DNA from: Christiangramia forsetii KT0803
Lineage (GTDB): Bacteria; Bacteroidota; Bacteroidia; Flavobacteriales; Flavobacteriaceae
Assembly: GCF_000060345.1 (NCBI RefSeq)
Contig: NC_008571.1
Span: 1,364,001 to 1,428,000, forward strand
Length of the DNA stretch: 64,000 nucleotides
Direction: 5' to 3'
A program made the translations under genes and the position numbers. Below, piece after piece: positions 41,775 through 50,280 of this stretch. A model generated the notes under the pieces. That model did no database searches. It was not told where the DNA came from and saw nothing but the letters and a program-made list of their open reading frames with translations. Each line of letters begins with the position of its first letter. Position 1 is the first letter of the stretch.

Positions 41775-42806
41775 ATGTATATCACCATCACAGCACAAAA
41801 ATTAGGAGGGAATTATTCTCAGGGTTCAGCCGACTTTGTGGACTATCTGGAAAAGGAAAACCAGGGACTGGATCAGGAGGATAGGGAATACTTCTTTAAT
41901 CAATATGAGGACCAAGTTTCAGCGGAGGAAGTAGTCCGGGAAATTGATGCCAATACCGCTAAACTGGAAAAAACGGAACCAAGGTTTTATTCTATTACGA
42001 TAAGCCCTTCAAAATACGAGTTGAACAGGTTGAAAAACAACAGCGAAGATCTAAAAAAATATACTCGTGCAGTGATGAAAGATTATGCGGCTTCTTTTAA
42101 TCGTGAACTCAATGGCCGACCTGTCAATATTGATGATATAAAATACTACGCCAAAATTGAACATCAACGCTTTTTTAAAGGCACCGATAAACAGGTACAG
42201 GAAAATCAGCCCTTTGCTGCCAAAATACTACAGCTTAAAAGTGATATTAAAAAAGTCGAGCGTGGAGAACAACCCGGAAATATTGCCCAGATGAAACGGG
42301 AAATCTCTAAACTGGAAAAAGCAGCTCCCCATAAACAAGAGGGGCAACGAATCGTACAGGGAATGGCGAAAGAAGGGAACCAAAGCCATATTCATATTAT
42401 AGTGAGCCGTAAGGATGCTTCAAATAAATACAGCTTATCTCCCGGTAGCAAATACAAAGCATCGAAGGTTGAGCTAAATGGGAAAATAGTCAAACGGGGT
42501 TTTGACCGTGATAAGTTCTTCGGGAAGGCAGAAAAAACATTCGATAAAAACTTTGGGTACCAACGGAATTTTGTGGAAACCTATACCGCCCGGAAAGAGT
42601 TTATCCGAAATCCTAATAGCTATTTTTCAACATTGATGAAACTCCCTACCAATGAAAAAGCCATTGCCATGAAAATATTAAAGGAATCGGGAATGCCCTT
42701 AATGCCAAACATTCCAACAAATAAAGCCCAGTTGGCACTTAAAGTATTTAACCGATTAAGAAGGGGAGTGGATATAGCAATTAAATCAAGCTCTATTGGA
42801 ATTTAA
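41775..42806 (+). CDS. MobB/BtgB-type relaxase (DUF5712)
   Basis: A 343-residue relaxase of the Bacteroidota MobB/DUF5712 group. The N-terminus MYITITAQKLGGNYSQGSADFVDYLEKEN is family-specific. The metal motif HIHIIVSRKD (about 210-219) and an upstream His/Tyr-rich segment (DIKYYAKIEHQRFFKG, about 122-137) fit the HUH-like arrangement, with Tyr as the candidate nucleophile. It nicks oriT, covalently holds the 5' end, and is carried to the coupling protein encoded next. Catalytic residue assignment is tentative. Confidence 0.85.
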   Translation: MYITITAQKLGGNYSQGSADFVDYLEKENQGLDQEDREYFFNQYEDQVSAEEVVREIDANTAKLEKTEPRFYSITISPSKYELNRLKNNSEDLKKYTRAVMKDYAASFNRELNGRPVNIDDIKYYAKIEHQRFFKGTDKQVQENQPFAAKILQLKSDIKKVERGEQPGNIAQMKREISKLEKAAPHKQEGQRIVQGMAKEGNQSHIHIIVSRKDASNKYSLSPGSKYKASKVELNGKIVKRGFDRDKFFGKAEKTFDKNFGYQRNFVETYTARKEFIRNPNSYFSTLMKLPTNEKAIAMKILKESGMPLMPNIPTNKAQLALKVFNRLRRGVDIAIKSSSIGI

Positions 42807-42816
42807 ATAAAAAGGT

Positions 42817-44400
42817 ATGGAAGAATTCAGCATCATAAAAATCGTATCAATAATCGCCTCAAGCAGTTTGCTTTTCTATGGATTATATATGGTATCCAGA
42901 TATGCCTTTTGGATCAATACTTTACTGCTTTCAGGGTTTCTGGTCTATTTCTTTTACCCGGAACAGCTAATTGAAAAAGTACTATATATAGGCTGTCCGT
43001 TATTATTAATCAATACGGTTTTCTATGTTTTTTGCCATTCCACTGAAAATAAAGATAAGATTGCCAAGATGTACCAGGTAAATTTTAAAACCAGGGGTAA
43101 AGATTTTAAAATTGGGAATATCAAACGCGGTGCTTCCATCATCGGTTCTGCCGGTAGTGGGAAAACGGAAAGTGTGGTCTATGGTTTTTTAAAACATTTT
43201 CAACAGTACAATTTCTGTGGGGTGATCCATGATTATAAGGATTTTGAGCTTACCGAGATGGCCTATCCGCTTTTTAGGAATTCGGATATTCCTTTTAAAA
43301 TAATCTCCTTTGATAAGATCATCCACCGCGTCAATCCAATTGCTCCTCGCTATATGGAAAATGAAGAGAGCGTCAATGAAATTTCCAGAGTCCTCATTGA
43401 AAATTTATTAGAGCAAAAAGAAACAGGCACCAGCGGAACCACAAAATTCTTTAATGATGCTGCAGAAGGTTTAATAGGAGGGATGATCTGGAAATTGAAA
43501 ACATCTTATCCGCAATACTGCACCTTACCCCATTTAATAGCTATCTATCAATTTCTGGACACAGAGAGTCTTATAGCTTTCCTGGACTCCAACAGGACTT
43601 CCAGGGCGATGGCAGATGCCTTTATTAGTGGTAAAGATTCGGAAAGACAAACTGCAGGAGTGAAAAGTACCCTGGCCAATGCTTTAAAACGTATCAGTAC
43701 CCAAAGCATATTTATGGCACTATCAGCAGACGATGTGCCTTTAAATATTAATAATCCTGAAAATCCTGCAGTAATTTCCATTGTGAACAATCCGAAATTT
43801 GAATCTTCGTATTCTCCGGTAATAGCAGCCATAATCCATACCATTACCAAGCAAATGAGTGTACGAAATTCCAATCCTTCATTTCTATTGATGGAAGAAG
43901 CACCCACCATACGCTTATTAAATATGCACCGTATTCCGGCTACTTTAAGAAGTTATGATATTGCCACCATTTATGTGATGCAGGATAAGATCCAGAACGA
44001 TATGATGTATGGCGATAAAGCAAGTAAAGCAATACTAAGCAATCTGTCTTATCAGTTCTTTGGGAAAGTAAATGACCCGGATACCGCAAAGTATTACGAA
44101 CGCTTTTTTGAGATTATTAAAGATCCAACCAAGAGCGTGAGCAGCGGCCATAATCTAAATTTTGATACACGAGTCATTACCGGGGAAAATGAAATTCCTA
44201 AAATTAGGGCCGATGTATTTTTTAGATTGAAGCAGGGTGAGTTTATTACCTATGCAGATGGGAAAGACAAAAAGATACAGTTTAAATTGCAAAGGATTTT
44301 AAGAGAGCTTCCTGAAGAAATTCAGGAATTTTCTCATGCTGCTTTAGAAGCTAATTTTAATAAGATTTATGAGGAAGCGAGATCAATATTTGAAAATTAA
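42817..44400 (+). CDS. VirD4/TraG-type conjugative coupling ATPase
   Basis: A 527-residue coupling protein: two to three membrane helices in the first 80 residues, Walker A GSAGSGKTES (about 109-118), Walker B-type LLMEEAP (about 358-364) and the conserved C-terminal QDKIQND and GEFITYADG stretch. It recruits the relaxase-DNA complex and pumps it into the type IV channel. It follows the relaxase by 10 bases, with the tra operon located on the other strand beyond an AbiE cassette. Confidence 0.9.
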   Translation: MEEFSIIKIVSIIASSSLLFYGLYMVSRYAFWINTLLLSGFLVYFFYPEQLIEKVLYIGCPLLLINTVFYVFCHSTENKDKIAKMYQVNFKTRGKDFKIGNIKRGASIIGSAGSGKTESVVYGFLKHFQQYNFCGVIHDYKDFELTEMAYPLFRNSDIPFKIISFDKIIHRVNPIAPRYMENEESVNEISRVLIENLLEQKETGTSGTTKFFNDAAEGLIGGMIWKLKTSYPQYCTLPHLIAIYQFLDTESLIAFLDSNRTSRAMADAFISGKDSERQTAGVKSTLANALKRISTQSIFMALSADDVPLNINNPENPAVISIVNNPKFESSYSPVIAAIIHTITKQMSVRNSNPSFLLMEEAPTIRLLNMHRIPATLRSYDIATIYVMQDKIQNDMMYGDKASKAILSNLSYQFFGKVNDPDTAKYYERFFEIIKDPTKSVSSGHNLNFDTRVITGENEIPKIRADVFFRLKQGEFITYADGKDKKIQFKLQRILRELPEEIQEFSHAALEANFNKIYEEARSIFEN

Positions 44401-44432
44401 TCCACAATAATATTAGTAATTATTTTAGTTAT

Positions 44433-44449
44433 ATACCTAACTTAGGTAT
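44433..44449 (+). promoter_or_regulatory. Palindromic operator before abiEi
   Basis: Perfect inverted repeat ATACCTAA-C-TTAGGTAT ending 21 bases before the abiEi ATG. AbiEi antitoxins of known systems bind inverted repeats in their own promoters and repress them, so this is the likely autoregulatory site. Confidence 0.7.
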
Positions 44450-44470
44450 TTTTATCGAATAAATACTAAA

Positions 44471-45262
44471 ATGTCAGTATCCGAATATATTAATAAACTA
44501 TTAAGTGTCGAGGAATATTCCTTTTCGCTGGCTGAGCTTTTAAAGGAGACCGGTAAAGGCAGAACCGCAATTATAAGAGAACTTGACCGTTTAATTGAAA
44601 AGGGTGAAGTCATTAACCTTAGGCAGGGTTTTTATTTAATACTCACGCCAAGATACGCTAAATTTGGAAAGTTGCCTATAAGCCTTTATATACATAAACT
44701 GTTTGATTATTTAGAACGCAAATACTATCTGGGTTTTTATAGCGCAGCTAAAATATATGGTGCTAGTCATCAGCAGACACAACGTGATTATGTGATGTCC
44801 CAGACGCCTAAACTTTTGGATATTCGGAAGTCGGCCATCGATATTCGGTTTTTCACAACTTCGGTTTGGCCCAAGAATAATATCATTTCTAAAAAATCTG
44901 ATGCCGGGATCTATCATATTTCGAGTCCGGCACTTACACTGGCAGATTTGATACGTTATCAAAACAAACTAGGTGGTCTCAATCGGATGCTTTCGACGAT
45001 AGAAGAGTTATTGGAAGAAGTTTCTCAAGATGACCTGCAAGATCTGCTCGAATGGTTTGATCACAAAGCAACCTTGCAGCGTATAGGTTTTTTAATTTCG
45101 GAAATATACCTAAATAATAGCCTCGGAAACCTTATTTTTGAACACCTGAACAGACAAAAGTTTTATCCTATTTTATTGCAGCCCGATACTAAACAAAAGC
45201 CTGGCGCAGTGGACAATAAATGGAAAGTGGATGTTAACCTACAATTAGAAAGTGATTTATGA
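44471..45262 (+). CDS. abiEi: AbiEi-family antitoxin/transcriptional regulator
   Basis: A 263-residue protein with an N-terminal winged helix (SVEEYSFSLAELLKETGKGRTAIIRELDRLIEKGEVINLRQGFYLI) and the AbiEi middle/C-terminal region (SYYSAAKIYGASHQ-like segment seen as GFYSAAKIYGASHQQTQ; ISSPALTLADLIRYQ). It is the antitoxin of a type IV abortive-infection system, lowering toxicity without binding the toxin, and represses the operon. The stop overlaps the toxin start by 4 bases. Confidence 0.88.
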   Translation: MSVSEYINKLLSVEEYSFSLAELLKETGKGRTAIIRELDRLIEKGEVINLRQGFYLILTPRYAKFGKLPISLYIHKLFDYLERKYYLGFYSAAKIYGASHQQTQRDYVMSQTPKLLDIRKSAIDIRFFTTSVWPKNNIISKKSDAGIYHISSPALTLADLIRYQNKLGGLNRMLSTIEELLEEVSQDDLQDLLEWFDHKATLQRIGFLISEIYLNNSLGNLIFEHLNRQKFYPILLQPDTKQKPGAVDNKWKVDVNLQLESDL

Positions 45263-46047
45263 TCCCCAAACCTTTTATAGCGCAATGGCAGGAAAATGCT
45301 CCATGGAAAGAATTTGGACAGGTTGAACAGGACTTGATTATTAGTAGGGCTCTGGTAGAAATTTTCTCTGATGATTTCCTACGTGAGAACTTGGCTTTTA
45401 GAGGAGGTACTGCTTTACATAAATTATATCTGGACCCGGCACCAAGATACTCCGAGGATATTGACCTGGTGCAAATCAAAGAAGGACCTATTAAACCTAT
45501 TATGAAGCGGATAGGGGAGGTCATCACTTTTTTTGAAGAAGACAGGCGCACTCAGCTCAGAGGACACGGAGCTAAGGCTTTATATCGATTTACTTCTGAA
45601 TATGAGGAAGAGCGTCGTAGGCTTAAACTGGAGATTAATTGCAAGGAACATTTTAATGTTCTTGAATGGGTTAAATTTCCATTTGAGATCAATAATTCCT
45701 GGTTTAAAGGAAAATGCGCTATTACCACCTACAGCATCAATGAACTTTTAGGAACAAAACTAAGAGCCTTGTATCAGCGAAGCAAAGGAAGGGATTTATT
45801 CGATTTGGATTATTCTCGGAGAAATATGGATCTTGATGTAGATCAAATAATCAAATGTTTTAATACTTATATGAAGTTTTCAGTAGGAAAAACACCTTCA
45901 CAAAAAGAGTTTTTGCAAAATATAGAAGCCAAAGAAACTGATCCGGGTTTTACCGGGGATATGGAAGGTTTATTGAGGTCGGAAATAGCCTATGACCAGA
46001 AAGCTGCTTTTCAGTGGTTAAAAGAAAGTATCATTTCAAGAATGTGA
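45259..46047 (+). CDS. abiEii: AbiEii-type nucleotidyltransferase toxin
   Basis: A 262-residue nucleotidyltransferase-like protein. The core motif AFRGGTALHKLYL (about 46-58) followed by RYSEDIDLV (about 63-71) gives the G-[GS]...D-x-D active site, and ELLGTKLRALYQRSKGRDLFDL is the conserved AbiEii Lys/Arg-Asp region. Toxins of this family modify tRNA or use GTP and stop growth on phage attack; they also stabilise plasmids. The cassette lies between the coupling gene and the tra operon. Confidence 0.88.
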   Translation: MIPKPFIAQWQENAPWKEFGQVEQDLIISRALVEIFSDDFLRENLAFRGGTALHKLYLDPAPRYSEDIDLVQIKEGPIKPIMKRIGEVITFFEEDRRTQLRGHGAKALYRFTSEYEEERRRLKLEINCKEHFNVLEWVKFPFEINNSWFKGKCAITTYSINELLGTKLRALYQRSKGRDLFDLDYSRRNMDLDVDQIIKCFNTYMKFSVGKTPSQKEFLQNIEAKETDPGFTGDMEGLLRSEIAYDQKAAFQWLKESIISRM

Positions 46048-46051
46048 TCTA

Positions 46052-46429
46052 CTAAAATGGACTGCGTTCTCTTAATCCGGTTTCAGTCACTTTCCATTGG
46101 TCATCTTTTTTTATCAATTTGAAAGTCTCCGGTTTTTGTTCGTGGGAAGTTGTAAATTTCACCCAGGCAGTATCGCTGTAAACTGTATCCCGCACCACTT
46201 TAAAATTAGTATCTCCGGAATATGAAGAAGTGACCATATCCTGAACCGAAACCAGAGACCGATAACGTTGGGGAGTAGTGTATTTTTCCAAAGTACTATT
46301 GTCCTTATGTATGAAGCTTTCCGCAACTAATTTAGCGGTTTCTGTGTGAGATATTTGGGCGCCTTCTGAACATGCAATTCCAGATATTAGGATAAATATA
46401 TAAATCAGCTTTCTCATTTTTTTGATCAA
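46052..46429 (-). CDS. Small lipoprotein at the end of the tra operon
   Basis: A 125-residue lipoprotein with lipobox ISGIACSEG (Cys about 19). The body resembles DUF4878/NTF2-like folds: TETAKLVAESFIHKDNSTLEKYTT and KLIKKDDQWKVTETG. It overlaps the TraN stop/start by 4 bases and is last in the operon. A role as an envelope accessory or entry-exclusion protein is possible but is inference. Confidence 0.7.
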   Translation of the reverse strand: MIKKMRKLIYIFILISGIACSEGAQISHTETAKLVAESFIHKDNSTLEKYTTPQRYRSLVSVQDMVTSSYSGDTNFKVVRDTVYSDTAWVKFTTSHEQKPETFKLIKKDDQWKVTETGLRERSPF

Positions 46430-47286
46430 TTAGGGTTATTAATAAATCGCTTTTTTACATTTAGGTTTATATTACGTTCTCCGTTTTGTTCATTGAGTTC
46501 AATGACCAATCTTTTACCATCAGCCAAAGAAAACTTTGGAAGTACAAAGACCATTCTTTTCATTTCCTTTCCCGTAATCTTGAATGGTAGCTGATGAGTA
46601 TAAACTGGTTGTTTTTCCAATTTTTGAATGGATTTCCTTTTCCCCTGTTTCTTTGTTTCCGTATAAAATTTTAGAAAATTAAGATCGTAATCCAGAGAAG
46701 AAGAATTTTCAATTTCGATAACGAAATATAATGATGACCTATCGAAAACAATATTCTCTACTCTTAAAACAATACCATCAGAACGTTTTTTTATCTTACC
46801 AATTTTCTGTGTTCTTGCGAGCAGGAAATTGCTGAACTTTTTATAGTAGACAGTTCTACTTACATTTTTATAACCTACACTGTCGTTTGGTTCAGTATTT
46901 TTTACAACAGGTTTTTCATTCCCAATACTTTTAGTCCGCGGAACAAAATAGTTTAATTTAGAAAGCTGTTCTTTATACTTTACAATATACGAATAAATTG
47001 AACCGTTCATGCTGATTATGAGTAAATTACTATCCTCTCCCGGTGTGGCCTGCAATAATCCGAAATATTGTCCTTTATCTCTGTTATAGGTGAAAATAAA
47101 ATTTTCTGAACCGGTGATTCCCTGTCTAATAGGATCAGGAAAGAACAGGGCTACATTCTTTGTATCGTTTGCATAGATTGTATCCAAAATAATGGTCTTT
47201 TCAGGCAGAGATATTTCTTCCTGAGCATACAGCCTTCCATAAGTAATAACACTGATAAGGTTTAAAGCAATGAATAGATTTTTCAT
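46426..47286 (-). CDS. traN: Conjugative transfer protein TraN (DUF4138)
   Basis: A 286-residue exported protein (signal MKNLFIALNLISVITYGRLYA) with the beta-rich TraN/DUF4138 body: KTIILDTIYANDTKNVALFFPDPIRQGITGSENFIF and YFVIEIENSSSLDYDLNFLKFYTETKKQGKRKS. It corresponds to a VirB9-like component of the periplasmic core of Bacteroidota conjugation systems. It follows TraM by 11 bases. Confidence 0.88.
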   Translation of the reverse strand: MKNLFIALNLISVITYGRLYAQEEISLPEKTIILDTIYANDTKNVALFFPDPIRQGITGSENFIFTYNRDKGQYFGLLQATPGEDSNLLIISMNGSIYSYIVKYKEQLSKLNYFVPRTKSIGNEKPVVKNTEPNDSVGYKNVSRTVYYKKFSNFLLARTQKIGKIKKRSDGIVLRVENIVFDRSSLYFVIEIENSSSLDYDLNFLKFYTETKKQGKRKSIQKLEKQPVYTHQLPFKITGKEMKRMVFVLPKFSLADGKRLVIELNEQNGERNINLNVKKRFINNPN

Positions 47287-47297
47287 AATGATGAGAA

Positions 47298-48230
47298 TTA
47301 ATGCCCCCTTGGCGCTTTTAAAATAAGTTTATAAGAATTAGAAACCGTTACCTTTATATTTCGGTTATCGCGTTGAAAGACTTTTTTGATTCCACTAATC
47401 TGCGGAACACCACTAATATTAATGTCCTGGATGATATCATCGACCACTTCCCGACTAGCATCGGCTCTCAGGCTGTTTTCAATGTAGATTCCCTCACTAC
47501 CGTCAAGAAGATCGTATGCTTTTAGTTTTACCGGCTGGTGGTTTATATTTTCAATCTCTATTAGAGCCCTGTTGGGCTGGAAACTTATAAAACCAAATAT
47601 GGGAGTGTTTTTAGGAAAAAGCTTCCCATTGATTTCGGCATCTTCACTAAGCCGCATACGCAATCTTGAACTCTTTTTAACCACCTGTGTTCCGGCTACT
47701 TCAGCGTAGATCATATTACTTTTTTCATAGGTCTCTAAATCTGAATTTCCGGAAGGATTTGAACTAAAAAAGAGCTGGTGTTCCAAACCGATTTCCTTAG
47801 TAGAAATTACCATATTGGTATTGGGTAAAATGGAATCAATTTTTGCGCTATCTTTTTTTACGATTACTGAAGTATCCCTTCGATATGGTGTGTTTGAATA
47901 TTGGATACGCCCGGAATTGTAAATACTATCTACAATTCTTTGTTTTTCTTTATCTATCAAGTCAGGATCGTAAAATCCGGCGGAGTCTATCAGGCTTTCA
48001 TTATAGATGCTGGGAGCATTGGTTTCCTTTACTTCTTTCAGGGCATTAATAGCATCCAGTTTTGAGGCATACTCCTCATGCTCATTACCAATTTCAGGAA
48101 CGGTAGTTTGCTTTAAATTTTCACCTTCATTATCATCATCGGACATTATCATATATGAATAAGCCACAATAAATAGTACCACCACAGCCAGTACGGAAGC
48201 AAATACGATTTTGTTTTTTTCAATTTTCAT
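47298..48230 (-). CDS. traM: Conjugative transfer protein TraM (VirB10-like)
   Basis: A 310-residue protein with a single N-terminal anchor (IVFASVLAVVVLFIVAYSYMI), an acidic linker and a C-terminal VirB10-like region (AEVAGTQVVKKSSRLRMRLSEDAEINGKLFPKNTPIFGFISFQPNRALIEIENI). It spans inner and outer membrane in the transfer channel. It overlaps the TraK stop by 11 bases. Confidence 0.9.
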   Translation of the reverse strand: MKIEKNKIVFASVLAVVVLFIVAYSYMIMSDDDNEGENLKQTTVPEIGNEHEEYASKLDAINALKEVKETNAPSIYNESLIDSAGFYDPDLIDKEKQRIVDSIYNSGRIQYSNTPYRRDTSVIVKKDSAKIDSILPNTNMVISTKEIGLEHQLFFSSNPSGNSDLETYEKSNMIYAEVAGTQVVKKSSRLRMRLSEDAEINGKLFPKNTPIFGFISFQPNRALIEIENINHQPVKLKAYDLLDGSEGIYIENSLRADASREVVDDIIQDINISGVPQISGIKKVFQRDNRNIKVTVSNSYKLILKAPRGH

Positions 48231-48834
48231 TATTGAGTTTTTTTAAGGAGTTTTCAAAATAATTAGTGATGAGGAGGCCATGGGTGTTGTTTGGATAATT
48301 GCGATCTACTATAATTAGGTTTCCTGTGGATACCAGTTCATAGGTATCTGTGATCGTACCGCGATTAATCTCAAAAATAGTAGTGGTTGTGAATTGATAG
48401 GGCTCGTTTTCTAAATCAATTTCTGATTCAGTACTCAAGACTTTTTGAACCAGGGAATATTGAATCAGCCGGTTATAGACCCCGTCAGCTTTCTTTTGAC
48501 GATATAGGTTATCCACCGAACTATTGCCGAGCCATAAGGCTTTTTCTAAATTCTTCTCATAATTGCTGGCATCTATATTATAGAAGTAGGTGTGAAATAG
48601 CTCCAGATGAGCCAGGGCTTCAACCTGAAAATTCTCCTTTTGAGAAATCCATTTCAGCGGAATCACGGATCCATCGGTACTGATCGCAAAAGAGCTATTC
48701 AGAGATTTCTGATATATTTTATAGACGATCAATCCTGAAAATCCACTTGATAATAAAGCCAAAAGCACCACAGTCAATACGATAAACCGGTTAATTTTTA
48801 AGACAGAATAGATATTTCGGTATGCTGTTTTCAT
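48220..48834 (-). CDS. traK: Conjugative transfer protein TraK (VirB8-like)
   Basis: A 204-residue protein with one N-terminal helix (FIVLTVVLLALLSSGFSGLIVY) and a periplasmic NTF2-like domain typical of TraK/VirB8 (ALAHLELFHTYFYNIDASNYEKNLEKALWLG). It nucleates the inner-membrane part of the conjugation channel. It lies 19 bases after traJ. Confidence 0.9.
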   Translation of the reverse strand: MKTAYRNIYSVLKINRFIVLTVVLLALLSSGFSGLIVYKIYQKSLNSSFAISTDGSVIPLKWISQKENFQVEALAHLELFHTYFYNIDASNYEKNLEKALWLGNSSVDNLYRQKKADGVYNRLIQYSLVQKVLSTESEIDLENEPYQFTTTTIFEINRGTITDTYELVSTGNLIIVDRNYPNNTHGLLITNYFENSLKKLNNEN

Positions 48835-48853
48835 GATTTTTAATTTATCTGAT

Positions 48854-49690
48854 TTACGAAGTGAAAAGTTTAAAAGTGAATGTGGTGGCGCGTCGGTATA
48901 GTTTAAATTTCAGAAAGACAATGAAACCGATAGATCCTGCCTCTACTATGATTTTAATGATATTATTATCGGTAGCGTTCCCTAATAGATTTGCCCAAAA
49001 ATTCGTGTTGATTTCTGCATAGAGGTTATTTACAAAAATGTTGACCAGGAAGAATGCGGGTACCAGCATATAAACTGCGGCATAGAGCCTGAAAAAATTA
49101 TACGCCATATCCCTAAATTTTTCAAATACTGCCAGGCTGATGACCAGCGGGAAAAATGCCTGCATGATCCCTAGCAAGAAATAACGTTCGGCCAAAAAGA
49201 GCGGATATATAAATAGATCCAGTACCCATAAGAACAAACCTATCACAAAGGAAATTACCTTTACGGGATACAAGGGAGTTACCAGGGCATCATAGAGCAA
49301 AGACATTGCTTTAGTGGCTGCATCCCAGGCTCCAACCTCCGTTTCCAGGTCTATATCCTGAAGTTGAAGTGGAATAAGGGCTGGTGCCGTGTCCTTATAC
49401 TGGGATTCTATAGCTACCAAAATACTATCAAAAAAGCTGAGAACCTGAGTTGAAAATATAACCAAGAGTACAACCGCAAAATTCCTTGCCAGTTCCCCGG
49501 GACTAAGCCCCCAGGTATATCCATCCTTATCCGCAATTCCTTCATTGTACTTTTTAAGAATATTGACCAGAAAAAAAAGCACAGCCAGGGTTTTCATTCC
49601 TGCAATGGTGTATTGCGAAAATTCACTGTCTTTAATAACCTGAAAAACAGCATCGACATATTCTAATCCTATCCCTAAAAATATCCCCAT
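48854..49690 (-). CDS. traJ: Conjugative transfer protein TraJ (VirB6-like)
   Basis: About 278 residues from the ATG at 49690 (a TTG two codons earlier is less likely). Five or more membrane helices (FVVLLVIFSTQVLSFFDSIL, VISFVIGLFLWVLDLFIYPLF, LLGIMQAFFPLVISLAVF, AAVYMLVPAFFLVNIFVNNLY) give the polytopic TraJ/VirB6 type, which forms part of the DNA translocation channel. It is 8 bases after traI. Confidence 0.88.
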   Translation of the reverse strand: MGIFLGIGLEYVDAVFQVIKDSEFSQYTIAGMKTLAVLFFLVNILKKYNEGIADKDGYTWGLSPGELARNFAVVLLVIFSTQVLSFFDSILVAIESQYKDTAPALIPLQLQDIDLETEVGAWDAATKAMSLLYDALVTPLYPVKVISFVIGLFLWVLDLFIYPLFLAERYFLLGIMQAFFPLVISLAVFEKFRDMAYNFFRLYAAVYMLVPAFFLVNIFVNNLYAEINTNFWANLLGNATDNNIIKIIVEAGSIGFIVFLKFKLYRRATTFTFKLFTS

Positions 49691-49698
49691 GGCCAATT

Positions 49699-50280
49699 TT
49701 AATAGTCAGTTTCGCGATTATTAATTTTGTCCTGCATTTCTCTAAAGGAAATGATGTCGCGATAGCGTTTGGTTTTCAATCTTATTTCTGAGACCATTTC
49801 TTTAGATTGAAGCTCCTTTTCTTTTAGGATAGCCGCCCGTTCCGCATCGGTCATTTTCAGATAATCGCTGGATAAGATCTGCTCTATAAAGTCCAGATCT
49901 TCCAGGGAGCTTTCTATAATGGCATTGAAAGAATCGGAAATACGGGTAACCTCCTCGGGTTTGATATACGGTGAATTCAGGATCTCTTTTAAGTCGTCGC
50001 GAACTATATCAAAAAGTCGCTCATTGTTGGCCGCAATTTCACGAACCGCTTTCAGTTGCTTGACCACATTGTTTACCTTTTCCAGATTTTCTTTCTGCTG
50101 TTTGAGAAATTCAACAGTCTGAAGTAACTGTGAGGTTTGCTTTGCCGATTCGATCAGTGACTTAGCCAGACTAATAAAATTGGTGTTGTCATAAACCGGC
50201 ATTCCCTGGGCCGTGGCACGGCCTGGCATTAATATGGCAAGGGCTATTGCCATTATTAAAATTTTAATCTTGTTTTTCAT
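49699..50280 (-). CDS. traI: Conjugative transfer protein TraI (DUF4141)
   Basis: A 193-residue exported protein (signal KIKILIMAIALAILMPGRATAQ) with a long helical body (SLIESAKQTSQLLQTVEFLKQQKENLEKVNNVVKQLKAVREIAANN), the VirB5-like DUF4141 form in Bacteroidota. It probably forms part of the pilus tip or periplasmic assembly. The start overlaps the TraG stop by 4 bases. Confidence 0.88.
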   Translation of the reverse strand: MKNKIKILIMAIALAILMPGRATAQGMPVYDNTNFISLAKSLIESAKQTSQLLQTVEFLKQQKENLEKVNNVVKQLKAVREIAANNERLFDIVRDDLKEILNSPYIKPEEVTRISDSFNAIIESSLEDLDFIEQILSSDYLKMTDAERAAILKEKELQSKEMVSEIRLKTKRYRDIISFREMQDKINNRETDY

